From: Schlegelella_A sp036263655
Lineage (GTDB): Bacteria > Pseudomonadota > Gammaproteobacteria > Burkholderiales > Burkholderiaceae_C
DNA: 64,000 nucleotides
Reading direction: 5' to 3'
NCBI GenBank assembly: GCA_036263655.1
Contig: DATAGP010000047.1
Location: 50,645 to 114,644 of the forward strand
Shown: piece by piece, positions 1 through 7,148 of the stretch
How the letters are laid out: each line of letters begins with the position of its first letter
How positions within the stretch are numbered: position 1 is the stretch's first letter
Position numbers and translations under genes: made by a program
The notes under the pieces: generated by a model
Told to the model about the DNA's origin: nothing
Seen by the model: only the letters and a program-made list of their open reading frames with translations
The model's database searches: none

Positions 1-2
1 GG

Positions 3-842
3 GACGCCGGCCTCTTCGCCCTCGCCGACGGCATGGGCGGCCATCCCGAGGGGGAGGTCGCGTCGCAGCTGGCGCTGCAGACGCTCGCCGCGATGTTCCA
101 GCGCGACTGCAAGCCGACGCTCGCCGATCCGCTCCGTTTCCTGCACGACGCCATCGTCTCCGGCCACCATCAGCTGCTGCGCTATGCGACGCAGAAGGCG
201 CTGATCGACACGCCGCGGACGACCATCGTCGCCTGCCTGATGCAGGGCAACGCCGCGTACTGGGCGCACTGCGGCGATTCGCGCCTGTACATGGTCCGCG
301 GCGACAAGCTCATCGCCCGCACCCGAGACCATTCGTACTCCGAGCTGCAGCAGACCATGAGCCAGGTCGTGCCCATGGGCGACCGCTACAACCGAAACGT
401 TCTCTTCACCTGCCTGGGCAGTCCGGGCAAGCCGGTGGTCGACACCGTCGGGCCGCTGCTGATGCAGGCCGGCGACCGGCTCCTCCTCTGCTCCGACGGC
501 CTGTGGGGCACGGTCAGCGACAGCGAGATCACCGATCAGCTGTCGTCGCTGCCGCTCTCCGATTCCGTGCCCGAGCTCGTCGAGCAGGCGCTGCGCAACG
601 GCGGCCCGAAGTGCGACAACGTCTCGGTGCTGGCGATGGAATGGGAAGGCGTCGAGGGCGGCGACAGCACGCAGGACGTCCAGACCACGGCGGTCGGCGA
701 GGGCGTCTTCGCCTCGACGATCCAGGCGAGCGTGCTCGGCACCGAGGTCGCGGCCGACGAGCTGGACGATGCGGAGATCGAGCGCTCGATCAAGGAAATC
801 AACGAGGCGATCAAGCGGTCGTCGCAGCACAAAAAGGGCTGA
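3..842 (+). CDS. PP2C-family protein serine/threonine phosphatase (5' end cut by window)
   Basis: This cytosolic metal-dependent phosphatase would remove phosphate from Ser/Thr proteins and normally pairs with a Hanks-type kinase, which may lie upstream outside the window. The reading frame is open from base 3, and the first visible residues already contain the PP2C metal-binding motif LADGMGGHPEGE. The methionine at 33 is therefore inside that motif and is not the start. Later family motifs are present: CGDSRLYMVRG, CSDGLWGTVSD and the C-terminal metal ligand in KCDNVSVLAM. The last ~50 residues are an acidic tail beyond the catalytic core. About 279 residues are visible and perhaps 20-40 are missing. 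The stop codon sits in the loop of a hairpin terminator. Confidence 0.9.
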   Translation, partial: DAGLFALADGMGGHPEGEVASQLALQTLAAMFQRDCKPTLADPLRFLHDAIVSGHHQLLRYATQKALIDTPRTTIVACLMQGNAAYWAHCGDSRLYMVRGDKLIARTRDHSYSELQQTMSQVVPMGDRYNRNVLFTCLGSPGKPVVDTVGPLLMQAGDRLLLCSDGLWGTVSDSEITDQLSSLPLSDSVPELVEQALRNGGPKCDNVSVLAMEWEGVEGGDSTQDVQTTAVGEGVFASTIQASVLGTEVAADELDDAEIERSIKEINEAIKRSSQHKKG

Positions 843-853
843 CGCCTTTTTGT
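829..853 (+). terminator. Hairpin terminator over the stop codon of the PP2C gene
   Basis: A perfect 9-bp inverted repeat ACAAAAAGG / CCTTTTTGT (829-837 and 845-853) encloses a 7-nt loop that contains the TGA stop. The downstream arm supplies a T run. It looks like an intrinsic terminator for the phosphatase transcript. Confidence 0.65.
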
Positions 854-959
854 CCTGACCCGCCCGCTTTCTCGCTTCGCTTCGGTCAGGGCTGCTCCCT
901 CCCCGCTTCGCTCCCCTCCCTCCGAGAGGGAGGGGCGGGCGCCTCTGGCGCCCCTTTTT
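854..959. repeat. Block of three further hairpins between the phosphatase gene and rph
   Basis: Three inverted repeats follow one another: CCTGACC/GGTCAGG (854-860 and 884-890), CCCCTCCCTC/GAGGGAGGGG with a CGA loop (913-935), and GGGCGCC/GGCGCCC with a TCT loop (937-953). The last is followed by CTTTTT (954-959), a textbook intrinsic terminator. The block isolates rph from upstream transcription. It could be a degenerate REP-type repeat. Confidence 0.6.
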
Positions 960-966
960 GAGCGGC

Positions 967-972
967 GACAAT
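967..972 (+). promoter_or_regulatory. Candidate -10 box of rph (GACAAT)
   Basis: GACAAT lies five bases upstream of the rph ATG at 978 and just after the terminator block. With this spacing transcription would begin at or next to the start codon, giving a leaderless mRNA. No clear -35 is visible. Confidence 0.4.
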
Positions 973-977
973 CGCGC

Positions 978-1733
978 ATGACTTTCCAACGTTCCAGTGG
1001 CCGGGCGCATGACGCGCTGCGGCCGGTGTCCATCACGCGCGGCTTCACGCGCCATGCCGAGGGCTCGGTGCTTGTGGCCTTCGGCGATACGCAGGTGCTC
1101 TGCACGGCCTCGGTCGAGGAGAAGGTGCCGCCGCACAAGCGGGGCAGCGGCGAGGGCTGGCTGACGGCCGAGTACGGCATGCTGCCGCGCTCGACGCACA
1201 CGCGCAGCGACCGCGAGGCGGCGCGCGGCAAGCAGAGCGGGCGCACCCAGGAGATCCAGCGCCTGATCGGCCGATCGCTGCGCTGCGTGTTCGACCTCTC
1301 GGCGCTGGGCGAGCGCACCATCTCGCTCGACTGCGACGTGCTCCAGGCCGACGGCGGCACGCGCACCGCGGCGATCACCGGCGCCTTCGTGGCCGCGCAC
1401 GACGCCGTCACGTGGCTGCTGGCGCAGGGGCGGATCGCCCGCTCGCCGATCCGCGACTTCGTCGCCGCCGTGTCGGTCGGCATCGTCGACAAGACGCCGC
1501 TTCTCGACCTGGAGTACGTCGAGGATGCGGCGTGCGACACCGACATGAACGTCGCCATGACCGGCAGCGGCGGCTTCGTCGAGCTGCAGGGAACCGCCGA
1601 GGGCGCCAGCTTCTCGCGCGCCGAGATGGATGCGCTGCTCGCGCTCGCCGGCCGTGGCATCGGCGAGCTGGTCGCCGGCCAGCGCGCGGCCCTCGAACGG
1701 CCGCTGCCGAGAGCGGCGGCACCGATGCGGTGA
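978..1733 (+). CDS. rph: Ribonuclease PH
   Basis: RNase PH is a phosphorolytic 3'-5' exoribonuclease that trims tRNA 3' ends, releasing nucleoside diphosphates, and works as a hexameric ring in the cytosol. The 251-residue product covers the whole family, slightly longer than the ~238 of E. coli. Recognisable segments are the N-terminal RPVSITRGFTRHAEGS, the phosphate-site region RSDREAARGKQSGRTQEIQR and the catalytic acidic stretch EDAACDTDMNVAMTGSGG. The ATG at 978 has no Shine-Dalgarno but has a -10-like box five bases upstream. The stop overlaps the GTG start of rdgB by four bases, so the two are translationally coupled. Confidence 0.96.
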   Translation: MTFQRSSGRAHDALRPVSITRGFTRHAEGSVLVAFGDTQVLCTASVEEKVPPHKRGSGEGWLTAEYGMLPRSTHTRSDREAARGKQSGRTQEIQRLIGRSLRCVFDLSALGERTISLDCDVLQADGGTRTAAITGAFVAAHDAVTWLLAQGRIARSPIRDFVAAVSVGIVDKTPLLDLEYVEDAACDTDMNVAMTGSGGFVELQGTAEGASFSRAEMDALLALAGRGIGELVAGQRAALERPLPRAAAPMR

Positions 1734-2359
1734 GACTGGTCCTGGCGTCGGCCAATCCGGGGAAGCTGGCGGAACTGCAGGCCCTGCTCGCCCCCTTGCG
1801 GATGGAGGTCGTCGCGCAAGGCGCGCTCGGCATCGGCGAGGCCGAGGAGCCGCACGCCAGCTTTCTCGAGAACGCCCTGGCGAAGGCGCGTGCCGCGGCG
1901 CGGGCCGCCGGTGCGGCGGCGATGGCCGACGATTCCGGCCTCTGCGTCGACGCGCTGGGTGGCGCACCCGGCGTCGCATCGGCGCATTACGCGCCCGTGC
2001 AGCCGGCGCCGTCGAGCGACCGCGAAGGACAGCGGCTGCGGCAGGACGCGGCGAACAACGCCTTGCTGCTCGAGCGCCTGCGCGGCAGCGACGAGCGGCG
2101 TGCCCGCTTCGTTTCCGTGCTCGTCGCGCTGCGCCATGCCGACGATCCGGAGCCGCTGGTGACGGCCGGACGATGGGGCGGCGAGGTGCTCGAAGCCCCG
2201 CGCGGCAGCGGCGGCTTCGGCTACGACCCGCTGCTCTTCATCCCCGCCCTCGGGCGCACCGTCGCCGAGCTCGACCCGGCCACCAAGAACCGGCACAGTC
2301 ACCGCGCCCAGGCGTCGCGGCGCATGCTGGCACTGATGAGGGCGTCGTGGCTCCGCTGA
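1730..2359 (+). CDS. rdgB: XTP/dITP diphosphatase (non-canonical purine NTP pyrophosphatase)
   Basis: RdgB/HAM1 hydrolyses dITP, XTP and related damaged purine triphosphates to the monophosphate and pyrophosphate, keeping them out of nucleic acids. The 209-residue protein opens with the signature LVLASANPGKLAEL and has the metal/substrate segments MADDSGLCVDALGG and GSGGFGYDPLLF, then a basic C-terminus with TKNRHSHRAQA. I place the start at GTG 1730 because it begins directly at the family's N-terminus and forms a GTGA overlap with the rph stop. Its 3' end overlaps the preferred hemW start, giving a compact rph-rdgB-hemW operon. Confidence 0.95.
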   Translation: MRLVLASANPGKLAELQALLAPLRMEVVAQGALGIGEAEEPHASFLENALAKARAAARAAGAAAMADDSGLCVDALGGAPGVASAHYAPVQPAPSSDREGQRLRQDAANNALLLERLRGSDERRARFVSVLVALRHADDPEPLVTAGRWGGEVLEAPRGSGGFGYDPLLFIPALGRTVAELDPATKNRHSHRAQASRRMLALMRASWLR

Positions 2360-3633
2360 CGGCGAAGGTCGTCGCCGTGGCAGCCGCGGACTCGGGTGCA
2401 GGAACGGGCGCCGCGAACGCACCGCCGGCGGGCGACGTCGCCGAGCGCGTGGCCCGTTTCATGCGCCTCGGCCCGCTGAGCCTCGCCGCGCTGCCGCCGC
2501 TGTCGCTCTATGTGCACATCCCGTGGTGCCTGAAGAAGTGCCCCTACTGCGACTTCAACTCGCACGCGCTGCGCGACGAAGGCGGGCCGCCGGAGGCGCG
2601 CTACGTCGACGCCCTCGTCGCCGACCTGGAGTCGTCGCTGCCCTTCGTGTGGGGCCGGCGCGTGCAGACGATCTTCATCGGCGGCGGGACGCCGAGCCTG
2701 TTCTCGCCCGAGGCCATCGAGCGGCTGCTCGGCGCGATCCGCGCCCGCCTGCCGCTCGAGCCCGGCTGCGAGATCACGCTGGAAGCGAACCCGGGCACCT
2801 TCGAGCGCGATCGGTTCCGCGCCTATGCGGCAGCGGGGGTGACCCGGCTCTCGATCGGCGTGCAGAGCTTCGACGACCGGAGCCTGGCCGCGCTCGGCCG
2901 GGTCCACGATGCGGCGCAGGCCAGGGCCGCCATCGACGAAGCCCGCTCGGCCTTCGCCACCTTCAACCTCGACCTGATGTACGCGCTGCCCGGGCAGTCG
3001 GAAGACGCCTTCGCCGCGGATCTCGAGGCGGCGCTGGCCTGCGCGCCGCCGCATCTCTCCGTCTATCACCTGACCGTCGAGCCGAACACCTACTTCGCGC
3101 GCTTTCCGCCGCCGCTCCCGGACGACGATCTAGCCTTCGCCATGCTCGACCGCATCATCGAGCAGACCGTCGCGCACGGCCTCGAGCGCTACGAGGTGTC
3201 GGCGTTCGCGCGGCCGGGCCATCGCGCGCGCCACAACCTGAACTACTGGGAATTCGGCGACTACCTCGGCATCGGCGCCGGGGCGCACGGCAAGCTGAGC
3301 TTTCCGCACCGCATCGTGCGCCAGGGCCGGCTGCGCGATCCGGCGGCCTACATGGCCGGTGCGGAGGCCGGGCGCGCGATTGCGTCGGAAGCCGAGGTGA
3401 GCCGGGCCGACCTCGCCTTCGAGTTCATGCTCAATGCGCTGCGCTTGTCGGACGGCTTCGAGCTCGCGCGCTTCGGCGAGCGCACGGGCCTGCCGCTCTC
3501 GGCCATCGAGCGGCCGTTGGCCGAGGCCGAGCGACGCGGGCTCGTCAGCCGCGATCTGAAGCGGGTGCAGCCGACCCGCCTTGGCTTCGACTTTCTCAAC
3601 GACCTGCAGCAGCTTTTCCTGCCCGATCGTTGA
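2347..3633 (+). CDS. hemW: HemW, radical SAM heme chaperone
   Basis: HemW (formerly annotated as oxygen-independent coproporphyrinogen oxidase-like) binds heme and a [4Fe-4S] cluster and delivers heme to membrane targets. The CxxxCxxC motif WCLKKCPYCDF sits near residues 61-68, followed by the SAM-binding FIGGGTPSLF. It lacks an extra N-terminal domain typical of true HemN. GTG 2347 is used because GAGGG lies just upstream and it overlaps rdgB in the usual manner, giving 428 residues. ATG 2461 is an alternative that gives 390 residues, closer to the common family length, and begins MRLGPLSLAALPPLS. The HemW C-terminal domain runs to the end, so the gene looks intact. Confidence 0.92.
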   Translation: MAPLTAKVVAVAAADSGAGTGAANAPPAGDVAERVARFMRLGPLSLAALPPLSLYVHIPWCLKKCPYCDFNSHALRDEGGPPEARYVDALVADLESSLPFVWGRRVQTIFIGGGTPSLFSPEAIERLLGAIRARLPLEPGCEITLEANPGTFERDRFRAYAAAGVTRLSIGVQSFDDRSLAALGRVHDAAQARAAIDEARSAFATFNLDLMYALPGQSEDAFAADLEAALACAPPHLSVYHLTVEPNTYFARFPPPLPDDDLAFAMLDRIIEQTVAHGLERYEVSAFARPGHRARHNLNYWEFGDYLGIGAGAHGKLSFPHRIVRQGRLRDPAAYMAGAEAGRAIASEAEVSRADLAFEFMLNALRLSDGFELARFGERTGLPLSAIERPLAEAERRGLVSRDLKRVQPTRLGFDFLNDLQQLFLPDR

Positions 3634-3657
3634 CGGGTCGCGCCGCGGGGCCGCTGC

Positions 3658-3663
3658 TAGACT
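3658..3663 (+). promoter_or_regulatory. Candidate -10 box upstream of the GGDEF gene (TAGACT)
   Basis: TAGACT within CTAGACTGC lies 23 nt before the GTG at 3686. The same CTAGACTGC string occurs upstream of the gene starting at 15552 (minus strand) and in the 62.2-kb divergent promoter, which supports promoter function. Confidence 0.35.
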
Positions 3664-3685
3664 GCCCCGAACCCTCGCAGCACCT

Positions 3686-4414
3686 GTGGCATCCAAGATC
3701 GACCCCACGTTCGGCATGGCCGCGTCGCTCAGCCTCGAGGGCGCGCTGCAGTTGCTGGAGCAGTCGGGTCACGTTCTGCCGGACCGTCATTTGTCCGGCG
3801 ACGACGCCTGGCTGCAGGCCGTGGTCGATGGCCTCTGCCAGCTCTCGAGCCGCGATCCGCTGACCGGGCTCGCCAACCGACGCCACTTCGAGATGACGCT
3901 CGCCGGCGAGATCGACCGCGTCGCGCGCGTCGGCGAGGCGGCGCTGGTGCTGATGATCGACATCGACCACTTCAAGCGAGTCAACGATGCACACGGCCAT
4001 CAGGCCGGCGACCTGGTCCTGAAGGCGGTCGCCGCATCGCTCAGTGAATGCGTGCGCCCGATGGACACGGTGGCGCGCTTCGGCGGCGAGGAGTTCTCGA
4101 TGATCCTGCCGAATTGCGCGCCGTCGTTCGGGCAGGCCGTCGCCGAGCGCATCCGCCTGCAGGTGGCCTCGCGGCCCATCGCCATCGGGCCGGGCGAGGA
4201 CGTCGTCGTCACCGTCTCCATCGGCGGGGCCTTCGCGCCGCAGTGGGTGCGCTCGTCGACCGAGCTCTGGGTCGAGCGTGCGGACCAGCACCTCTATCGC
4301 GCCAAGGCCGAGGGGCGCAACCGCGTCTGCCTCGAGTCGCCGCCGGTCTCCTTCGTCAGCGCCGAAGAGAAGGGCCTGCTCTTCGGTACCTCGCAATTCC
4401 AGGAGCTCGAATGA
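3686..4414 (+). CDS. GGDEF-domain diguanylate cyclase
   Basis: A cytosolic GGDEF protein that would make cyclic di-GMP from two GTP. The ~80-residue N-terminal region has no recognised sensor and no membrane segment. The cyclase domain starts at SSRDPLTGLANRRHFE, has the metal/GTP segment MIDIDHFKRVNDAHGHQAGD and an intact active loop GGEEF at residues 133-137. No canonical RxxD inhibitory site is obvious just upstream of the loop. I use GTG 3686 (VASKIDPTFG...), giving 242 residues; ATG 3716 is an alternative. The gene follows hemW and precedes a MinD-like ATPase by about 30 bases, so the two are probably co-transcribed. Confidence 0.9.
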   Translation: MASKIDPTFGMAASLSLEGALQLLEQSGHVLPDRHLSGDDAWLQAVVDGLCQLSSRDPLTGLANRRHFEMTLAGEIDRVARVGEAALVLMIDIDHFKRVNDAHGHQAGDLVLKAVAASLSECVRPMDTVARFGGEEFSMILPNCAPSFGQAVAERIRLQVASRPIAIGPGEDVVVTVSIGGAFAPQWVRSSTELWVERADQHLYRAKAEGRNRVCLESPPVSFVSAEEKGLLFGTSQFQELE

Positions 4415-4445
4415 CTCTCGCATGGCGAACGACCCGGGACATCGC

Positions 4446-5228
4446 ATGACGCAGCGGGCCAGGATCCTCGCGCTCACGAGCGGCAAGGGTGGCGTGGGCA
4501 AGACCTTCCTCTCCGCCAACCTCGCGGCGGCGCTGGCGCGGCGCGGCGAGCGCGTGCTCGTGCTCGACGCCGATCTCGGCCTCGCCAACCTCGATGTCGT
4601 GCTCAACCTTCATCCGAAGGTCACGCTGCACGACGTGTTCACCGGAACGGCGACGCTCGACGCCGCCATCCTGCCGGCGCCCGGGGGCTTTTCCGCCCTG
4701 CTCGCCGGCTCGGGCCTCGTCGAGTACTCGCGCCTGACGCCGCAGGTGCGCGACCAACTCATCGAGGTCGTCCAGCAGCTCGCGCCGAGGTTCGACTGGA
4801 TCCTGCTCGACACCGGCGCCGGCATCTCCGACGTCGTGCTGCATGCGATCTCGCTCGCCGACGACGTGCTCGTCATCGCCACGCCGGAGCCGACCTCGAT
4901 GACCGATGCCTACGCCGCGATCAAGGTGCTGGCGACGCAGCAGGCGCGCCGCGGCATCCTTGTCGTCGTCAACCAGGTGAGCTGCACGGGCGAGGGCCGG
5001 CGCGTGCGCAACCAGCTGCAGCTCGTGGCCGACCGCTTCGTCGTGCCGCATCTCGAGGTGCTCGAGGAGCCGCTCCATCTCGACTTCCTGGGCGAGATAC
5101 CGGTCGACCATTTCGTCCGCGACGCGGTGCAGCGGCGGCAGCTGCTGCTGGAGTGGATGCCCGGCTCGGTGGCTGCGATCGCAGTGGTCGGCGTCGCCGA
5201 GCGGCTCGGCGAGAAGCTGACGGCCTGA
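4446..5228 (+). CDS. MinD/ParA-like P-loop ATPase
   Basis: A deviant-Walker ATPase of the MinD/ParA/FleN superfamily, which dimerises on ATP and positions cellular structures. The deviant Walker A SGKGGVGKT lies at residues 12-20, followed by the switch segment LDADLGLANLDVVLN and LDTGAGISD. It resembles the FlhG/FleN-type branch more than chromosomal ParA, but no flagellar genes are nearby, so the cargo is unknown. The C-terminus has no obvious MinD-type amphipathic targeting helix. The start is ATG 4446, which has GGGA six bases upstream; ATG 4422 is in frame but lacks a ribosome site. The upstream cyclase gene suggests a link to c-di-GMP-controlled surface behaviour, which is inference. 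Confidence 0.85.
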   Translation: MTQRARILALTSGKGGVGKTFLSANLAAALARRGERVLVLDADLGLANLDVVLNLHPKVTLHDVFTGTATLDAAILPAPGGFSALLAGSGLVEYSRLTPQVRDQLIEVVQQLAPRFDWILLDTGAGISDVVLHAISLADDVLVIATPEPTSMTDAYAAIKVLATQQARRGILVVVNQVSCTGEGRRVRNQLQLVADRFVVPHLEVLEEPLHLDFLGEIPVDHFVRDAVQRRQLLLEWMPGSVAAIAVVGVAERLGEKLTA

Positions 5229-5241
5229 AGGCGCGCCGCCC

Positions 5242-5274
5242 GCCGCGACGGGACGCAAACCCGCGCGTCGCGGC
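5242..5274. terminator. Bidirectional hairpin between convergent genes
   Basis: A 9-bp perfect inverted repeat GCCGCGACG / CGTCGCGGC (5242-5250 and 5266-5274) lies between the convergent MinD-like and Smr genes. No T run follows, so termination strength is uncertain. Confidence 0.4.
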
Positions 5275-5279
5275 AGTCG

Positions 5280-5951
5280 TCAGGCGGGTGTCCTGGGCCG
5301 CGACGCCGTCTGCAACAGCACGACGAGCGCGCCGTGGCCGCCGTCGGATGCACGCGCATGCGTGAAGGCCAGCACCTCCTGGCGCTGCACCAGCCACGTC
5401 TTCACCTTTGCCTTGAGGACCGGCTCGCGTCCCGGCGAGCCGAGTCCCTTGCCGTGCACCACCCGCACGCAGCGCAGGCCGGCGCGTGCCGCTTCGCGCA
5501 GGAACTCGGCGAGCCGCTCGCGCGCTGCCTCGCGCCGCAGCCCGTGCAGGTCGACCTCGGCCTGCGTCACCCACACGCCGCGACGGAGCTTGCGCACGAC
5601 GTCGGGGCCGACGCCGCGGCGGCGGAACGAGAGCGCGTCGTCGGTCTCGAGCAGCGACTCGACGTCGAACTCGTCGGAGATCGATTCCGCCAGCACCGCC
5701 GCCTCGTCTTGCTGCCGCTGTCGCGCCACGGGACTCGGCCTCGGTCGCTCCGGCAGGGCCGGTGCCGACCGGCGCAAGGGCAGTACCGTCCCGACCGAGC
5801 GCACGAAGAGATCGCGCTCGCGCTTCTCGGCCGTCGCCCGCTGGCGTTCCTGGGTCTCGGCGGCCTGCGTTGCGGCCCGCTTCTCGCGCAGCGCGGCGCG
5901 CAGCGCGGCGAGGTCGTGCAGCGTGTGCGTCTTGACGCGCTGGCCGGTCAC
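5280..5951 (-). CDS. Smr-domain protein (putative endonuclease)
   Basis: Proteins with a MutS2-type Smr domain cleave DNA or RNA. This 223-residue protein has a charged, coiled-coil-like N-terminus (residues 8-50, rich in Ala, Glu and Arg), a low-complexity linker, and a C-terminal Smr domain with the two signature motifs VDLHG (133-137) and HGKGL (166-170). The ATG at 5951 forms an ATGA overlap with the stop of the upstream radC-like gene, so both are made from one transcript. Its natural substrate in proteobacteria is not established. The coupling with a RadC-family protein hints at nucleic-acid processing, which is inference. Confidence 0.88.
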   Translation of the reverse strand: MTGQRVKTHTLHDLAALRAALREKRAATQAAETQERQRATAEKRERDLFVRSVGTVLPLRRSAPALPERPRPSPVARQRQQDEAAVLAESISDEFDVESLLETDDALSFRRRGVGPDVVRKLRRGVWVTQAEVDLHGLRREAARERLAEFLREAARAGLRCVRVVHGKGLGSPGREPVLKAKVKTWLVQRQEVLAFTHARASDGGHGALVVLLQTASRPRTPA

Positions 5952-6619
5952 AGCAAGCCTCGCTCGGCGAAAGACACCACAGCGCCCCGGCCGACGACCA
6001 GATGATCGAGCACGCGCACGTCGACGAGGGCGAGCGCGCTCTTCAGCGTCTCGGTCAGGAACTCGTCCGCACGCGACGGCTCGGCCGCCCCCGACGGGTG
6101 GTTGTGGGCGAGGATCACCGACGCGGCGCCGAACTCGAGGGCGCGCTTGACCACCTCGCGCGGGTAGACGCTGGTCTGCGTCAGCGTGCCGCGGAACATC
6201 TCCTCGAGCCGCAGCAGGCGGCTCTGGGCGTCCAGGAAGAGCACGGCGAAGACCTCGTGCTCGCGAGCGGCGAGCTGCAGCAACAGGTACTCCTTGACCT
6301 TCGCCGGCGAGTCGAAGACCGGCCGCGCGGCCAGCTCGCTGGCCACCGAGCGCCGCGCCAGCTCGAGCACGGCGGCCATCTCGGCGCGCTTCGCCGGACC
6401 GAGGCCCTTGACTTGGTCGAGCTGCGCGGGCGTGGCGTGCAGCAGCCCCGACAGGCCGCCGAAGGTGGCGAGCAGCGCCTCGGCCAGCTGCAGCACGCCG
6501 GTTCCCGGCAGGCCGGTGCGCAGGAGCAGGGCGATGAGCTCGGTGTCCGCCAAGGCCGCCGGTCCGAGGGCGAGCAGCTTTTCGCGCGGTCTCGCCGAGG
6601 CGGGGATGTCCTTGAACAT
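5948..6619 (-). CDS. radC: RadC family protein (JAB1/MPN metalloprotein)
   Basis: RadC proteins have a helix-hairpin-helix-like N-terminus and a C-terminal JAMM/MPN metalloprotease-like domain; the historical DNA-repair role is disputed. The start MFKDIPASARPREKLL at 6619 matches the family N-terminus, so the longer reading from 6667 is rejected. The HhH-like segment LDQVKGLGPAKRAEM is near residues 67-81. The JAMM signature HNHPSG (172-177) plus the downstream Asp185 is intact, so metal binding is expected. At 223 residues it has the usual length. It is divergent from the FKBP gene with a short shared promoter region and overlaps the smr gene by four bases. Confidence 0.93.
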   Translation of the reverse strand: MFKDIPASARPREKLLALGPAALADTELIALLLRTGLPGTGVLQLAEALLATFGGLSGLLHATPAQLDQVKGLGPAKRAEMAAVLELARRSVASELAARPVFDSPAKVKEYLLLQLAAREHEVFAVLFLDAQSRLLRLEEMFRGTLTQTSVYPREVVKRALEFGAASVILAHNHPSGAAEPSRADEFLTETLKSALALVDVRVLDHLVVGRGAVVSFAERGLL

Positions 6620-6656
6620 GGCGGGTCGGGCCGGCCGGCGCGCAGGTCGCCGGCTC

Positions 6657-6662
6657 GTAAAA
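6657..6662 (+). promoter_or_regulatory. Candidate -10 box of the FKBP gene (TAAAAT)
   Basis: TAAAAT lies in the radC/FKBP divergent gap. If used, transcription would start near 6669, which rules out ATG 6662 and favours the TTG at 6695 as the FKBP start. Confidence 0.4.
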
Positions 6663-6694
6663 TGCACGCCAGTCTATTCGCTCGAAAGTCCCGC

Positions 6695-7138
6695 TTGAAT
6701 CGCGTCCAGCCCGGTTCGTTCCTCACCTTGCACTACCGCCTGCGCGGACCCGAAGGCGAGCCGTTCGTCGATACCTTCGGCAGCCAGCCGGCGACGCTCT
6801 CGCTCGGCAACGGCGAGCTGGCGCCGGCGATGGAGGCGCGCCTGCTCGGCCTGCCCGAGGGCAGCCGCGAATCGTTCTCGCTGGCACCGGGCGACGCGTT
6901 CGGCGAGCGCAATCCCGAGCTCCTGCAACGGGTGCGGCGCTCACTGCTCGAGGAGCACGGCGACGCCGAGCAGGACTACCGCGTGGGCGACGTCGTCAGC
7001 TTCCCCACGCCTGACGGCCAGGGCAGCTTCGCCGGGGTCGTGCGCGAAGTCGCCGCCGACACGCTGGTGTTCGACTTCAACCACCCCCTGGCCGGGCGGT
7101 CGGTCACCTTCGACGTCGAGCTGATCGGCATCCTGTGA
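6695..7138 (+). CDS. FKBP-type peptidyl-prolyl isomerase (SlpA/FkpB-like)
   Basis: An SlpA-type FKBP that catalyses cis-trans prolyl isomerisation and acts as a cytosolic folding helper. Recognisable features are VDTFGSQPATLSLGNGEL, the insert-in-flap region LEEHGDAEQDYRVGDVVSF and the C-terminal FDFNHPLAGRSVTFDVEL, the latter diagnostic of the SlpA/SlyD group. There is no SlyD-like His-rich tail. I start at TTG 6695 (LNRVQPGSFL) because GAAAG lies six bases upstream and the 147-residue length matches SlpA (149). ATG 6662 is in frame but overlaps a -10-like TAAAAT. The gene is directly upstream of ispH, the same fkpB-ispH order as in many proteobacteria. Confidence 0.9.
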   Translation: MNRVQPGSFLTLHYRLRGPEGEPFVDTFGSQPATLSLGNGELAPAMEARLLGLPEGSRESFSLAPGDAFGERNPELLQRVRRSLLEEHGDAEQDYRVGDVVSFPTPDGQGSFAGVVREVAADTLVFDFNHPLAGRSVTFDVELIGIL

Positions 7139-7148
7139 GGCTCATCCC

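Noticed and set aside
536..2422. Long minus-strand open frame (628 codons) antisense to the phosphatase tail, rph and rdgB
   Set aside because: It is Arg/Ser/Pro-rich with no domain, lies opposite three recognisable genes and reflects third-position GC bias.
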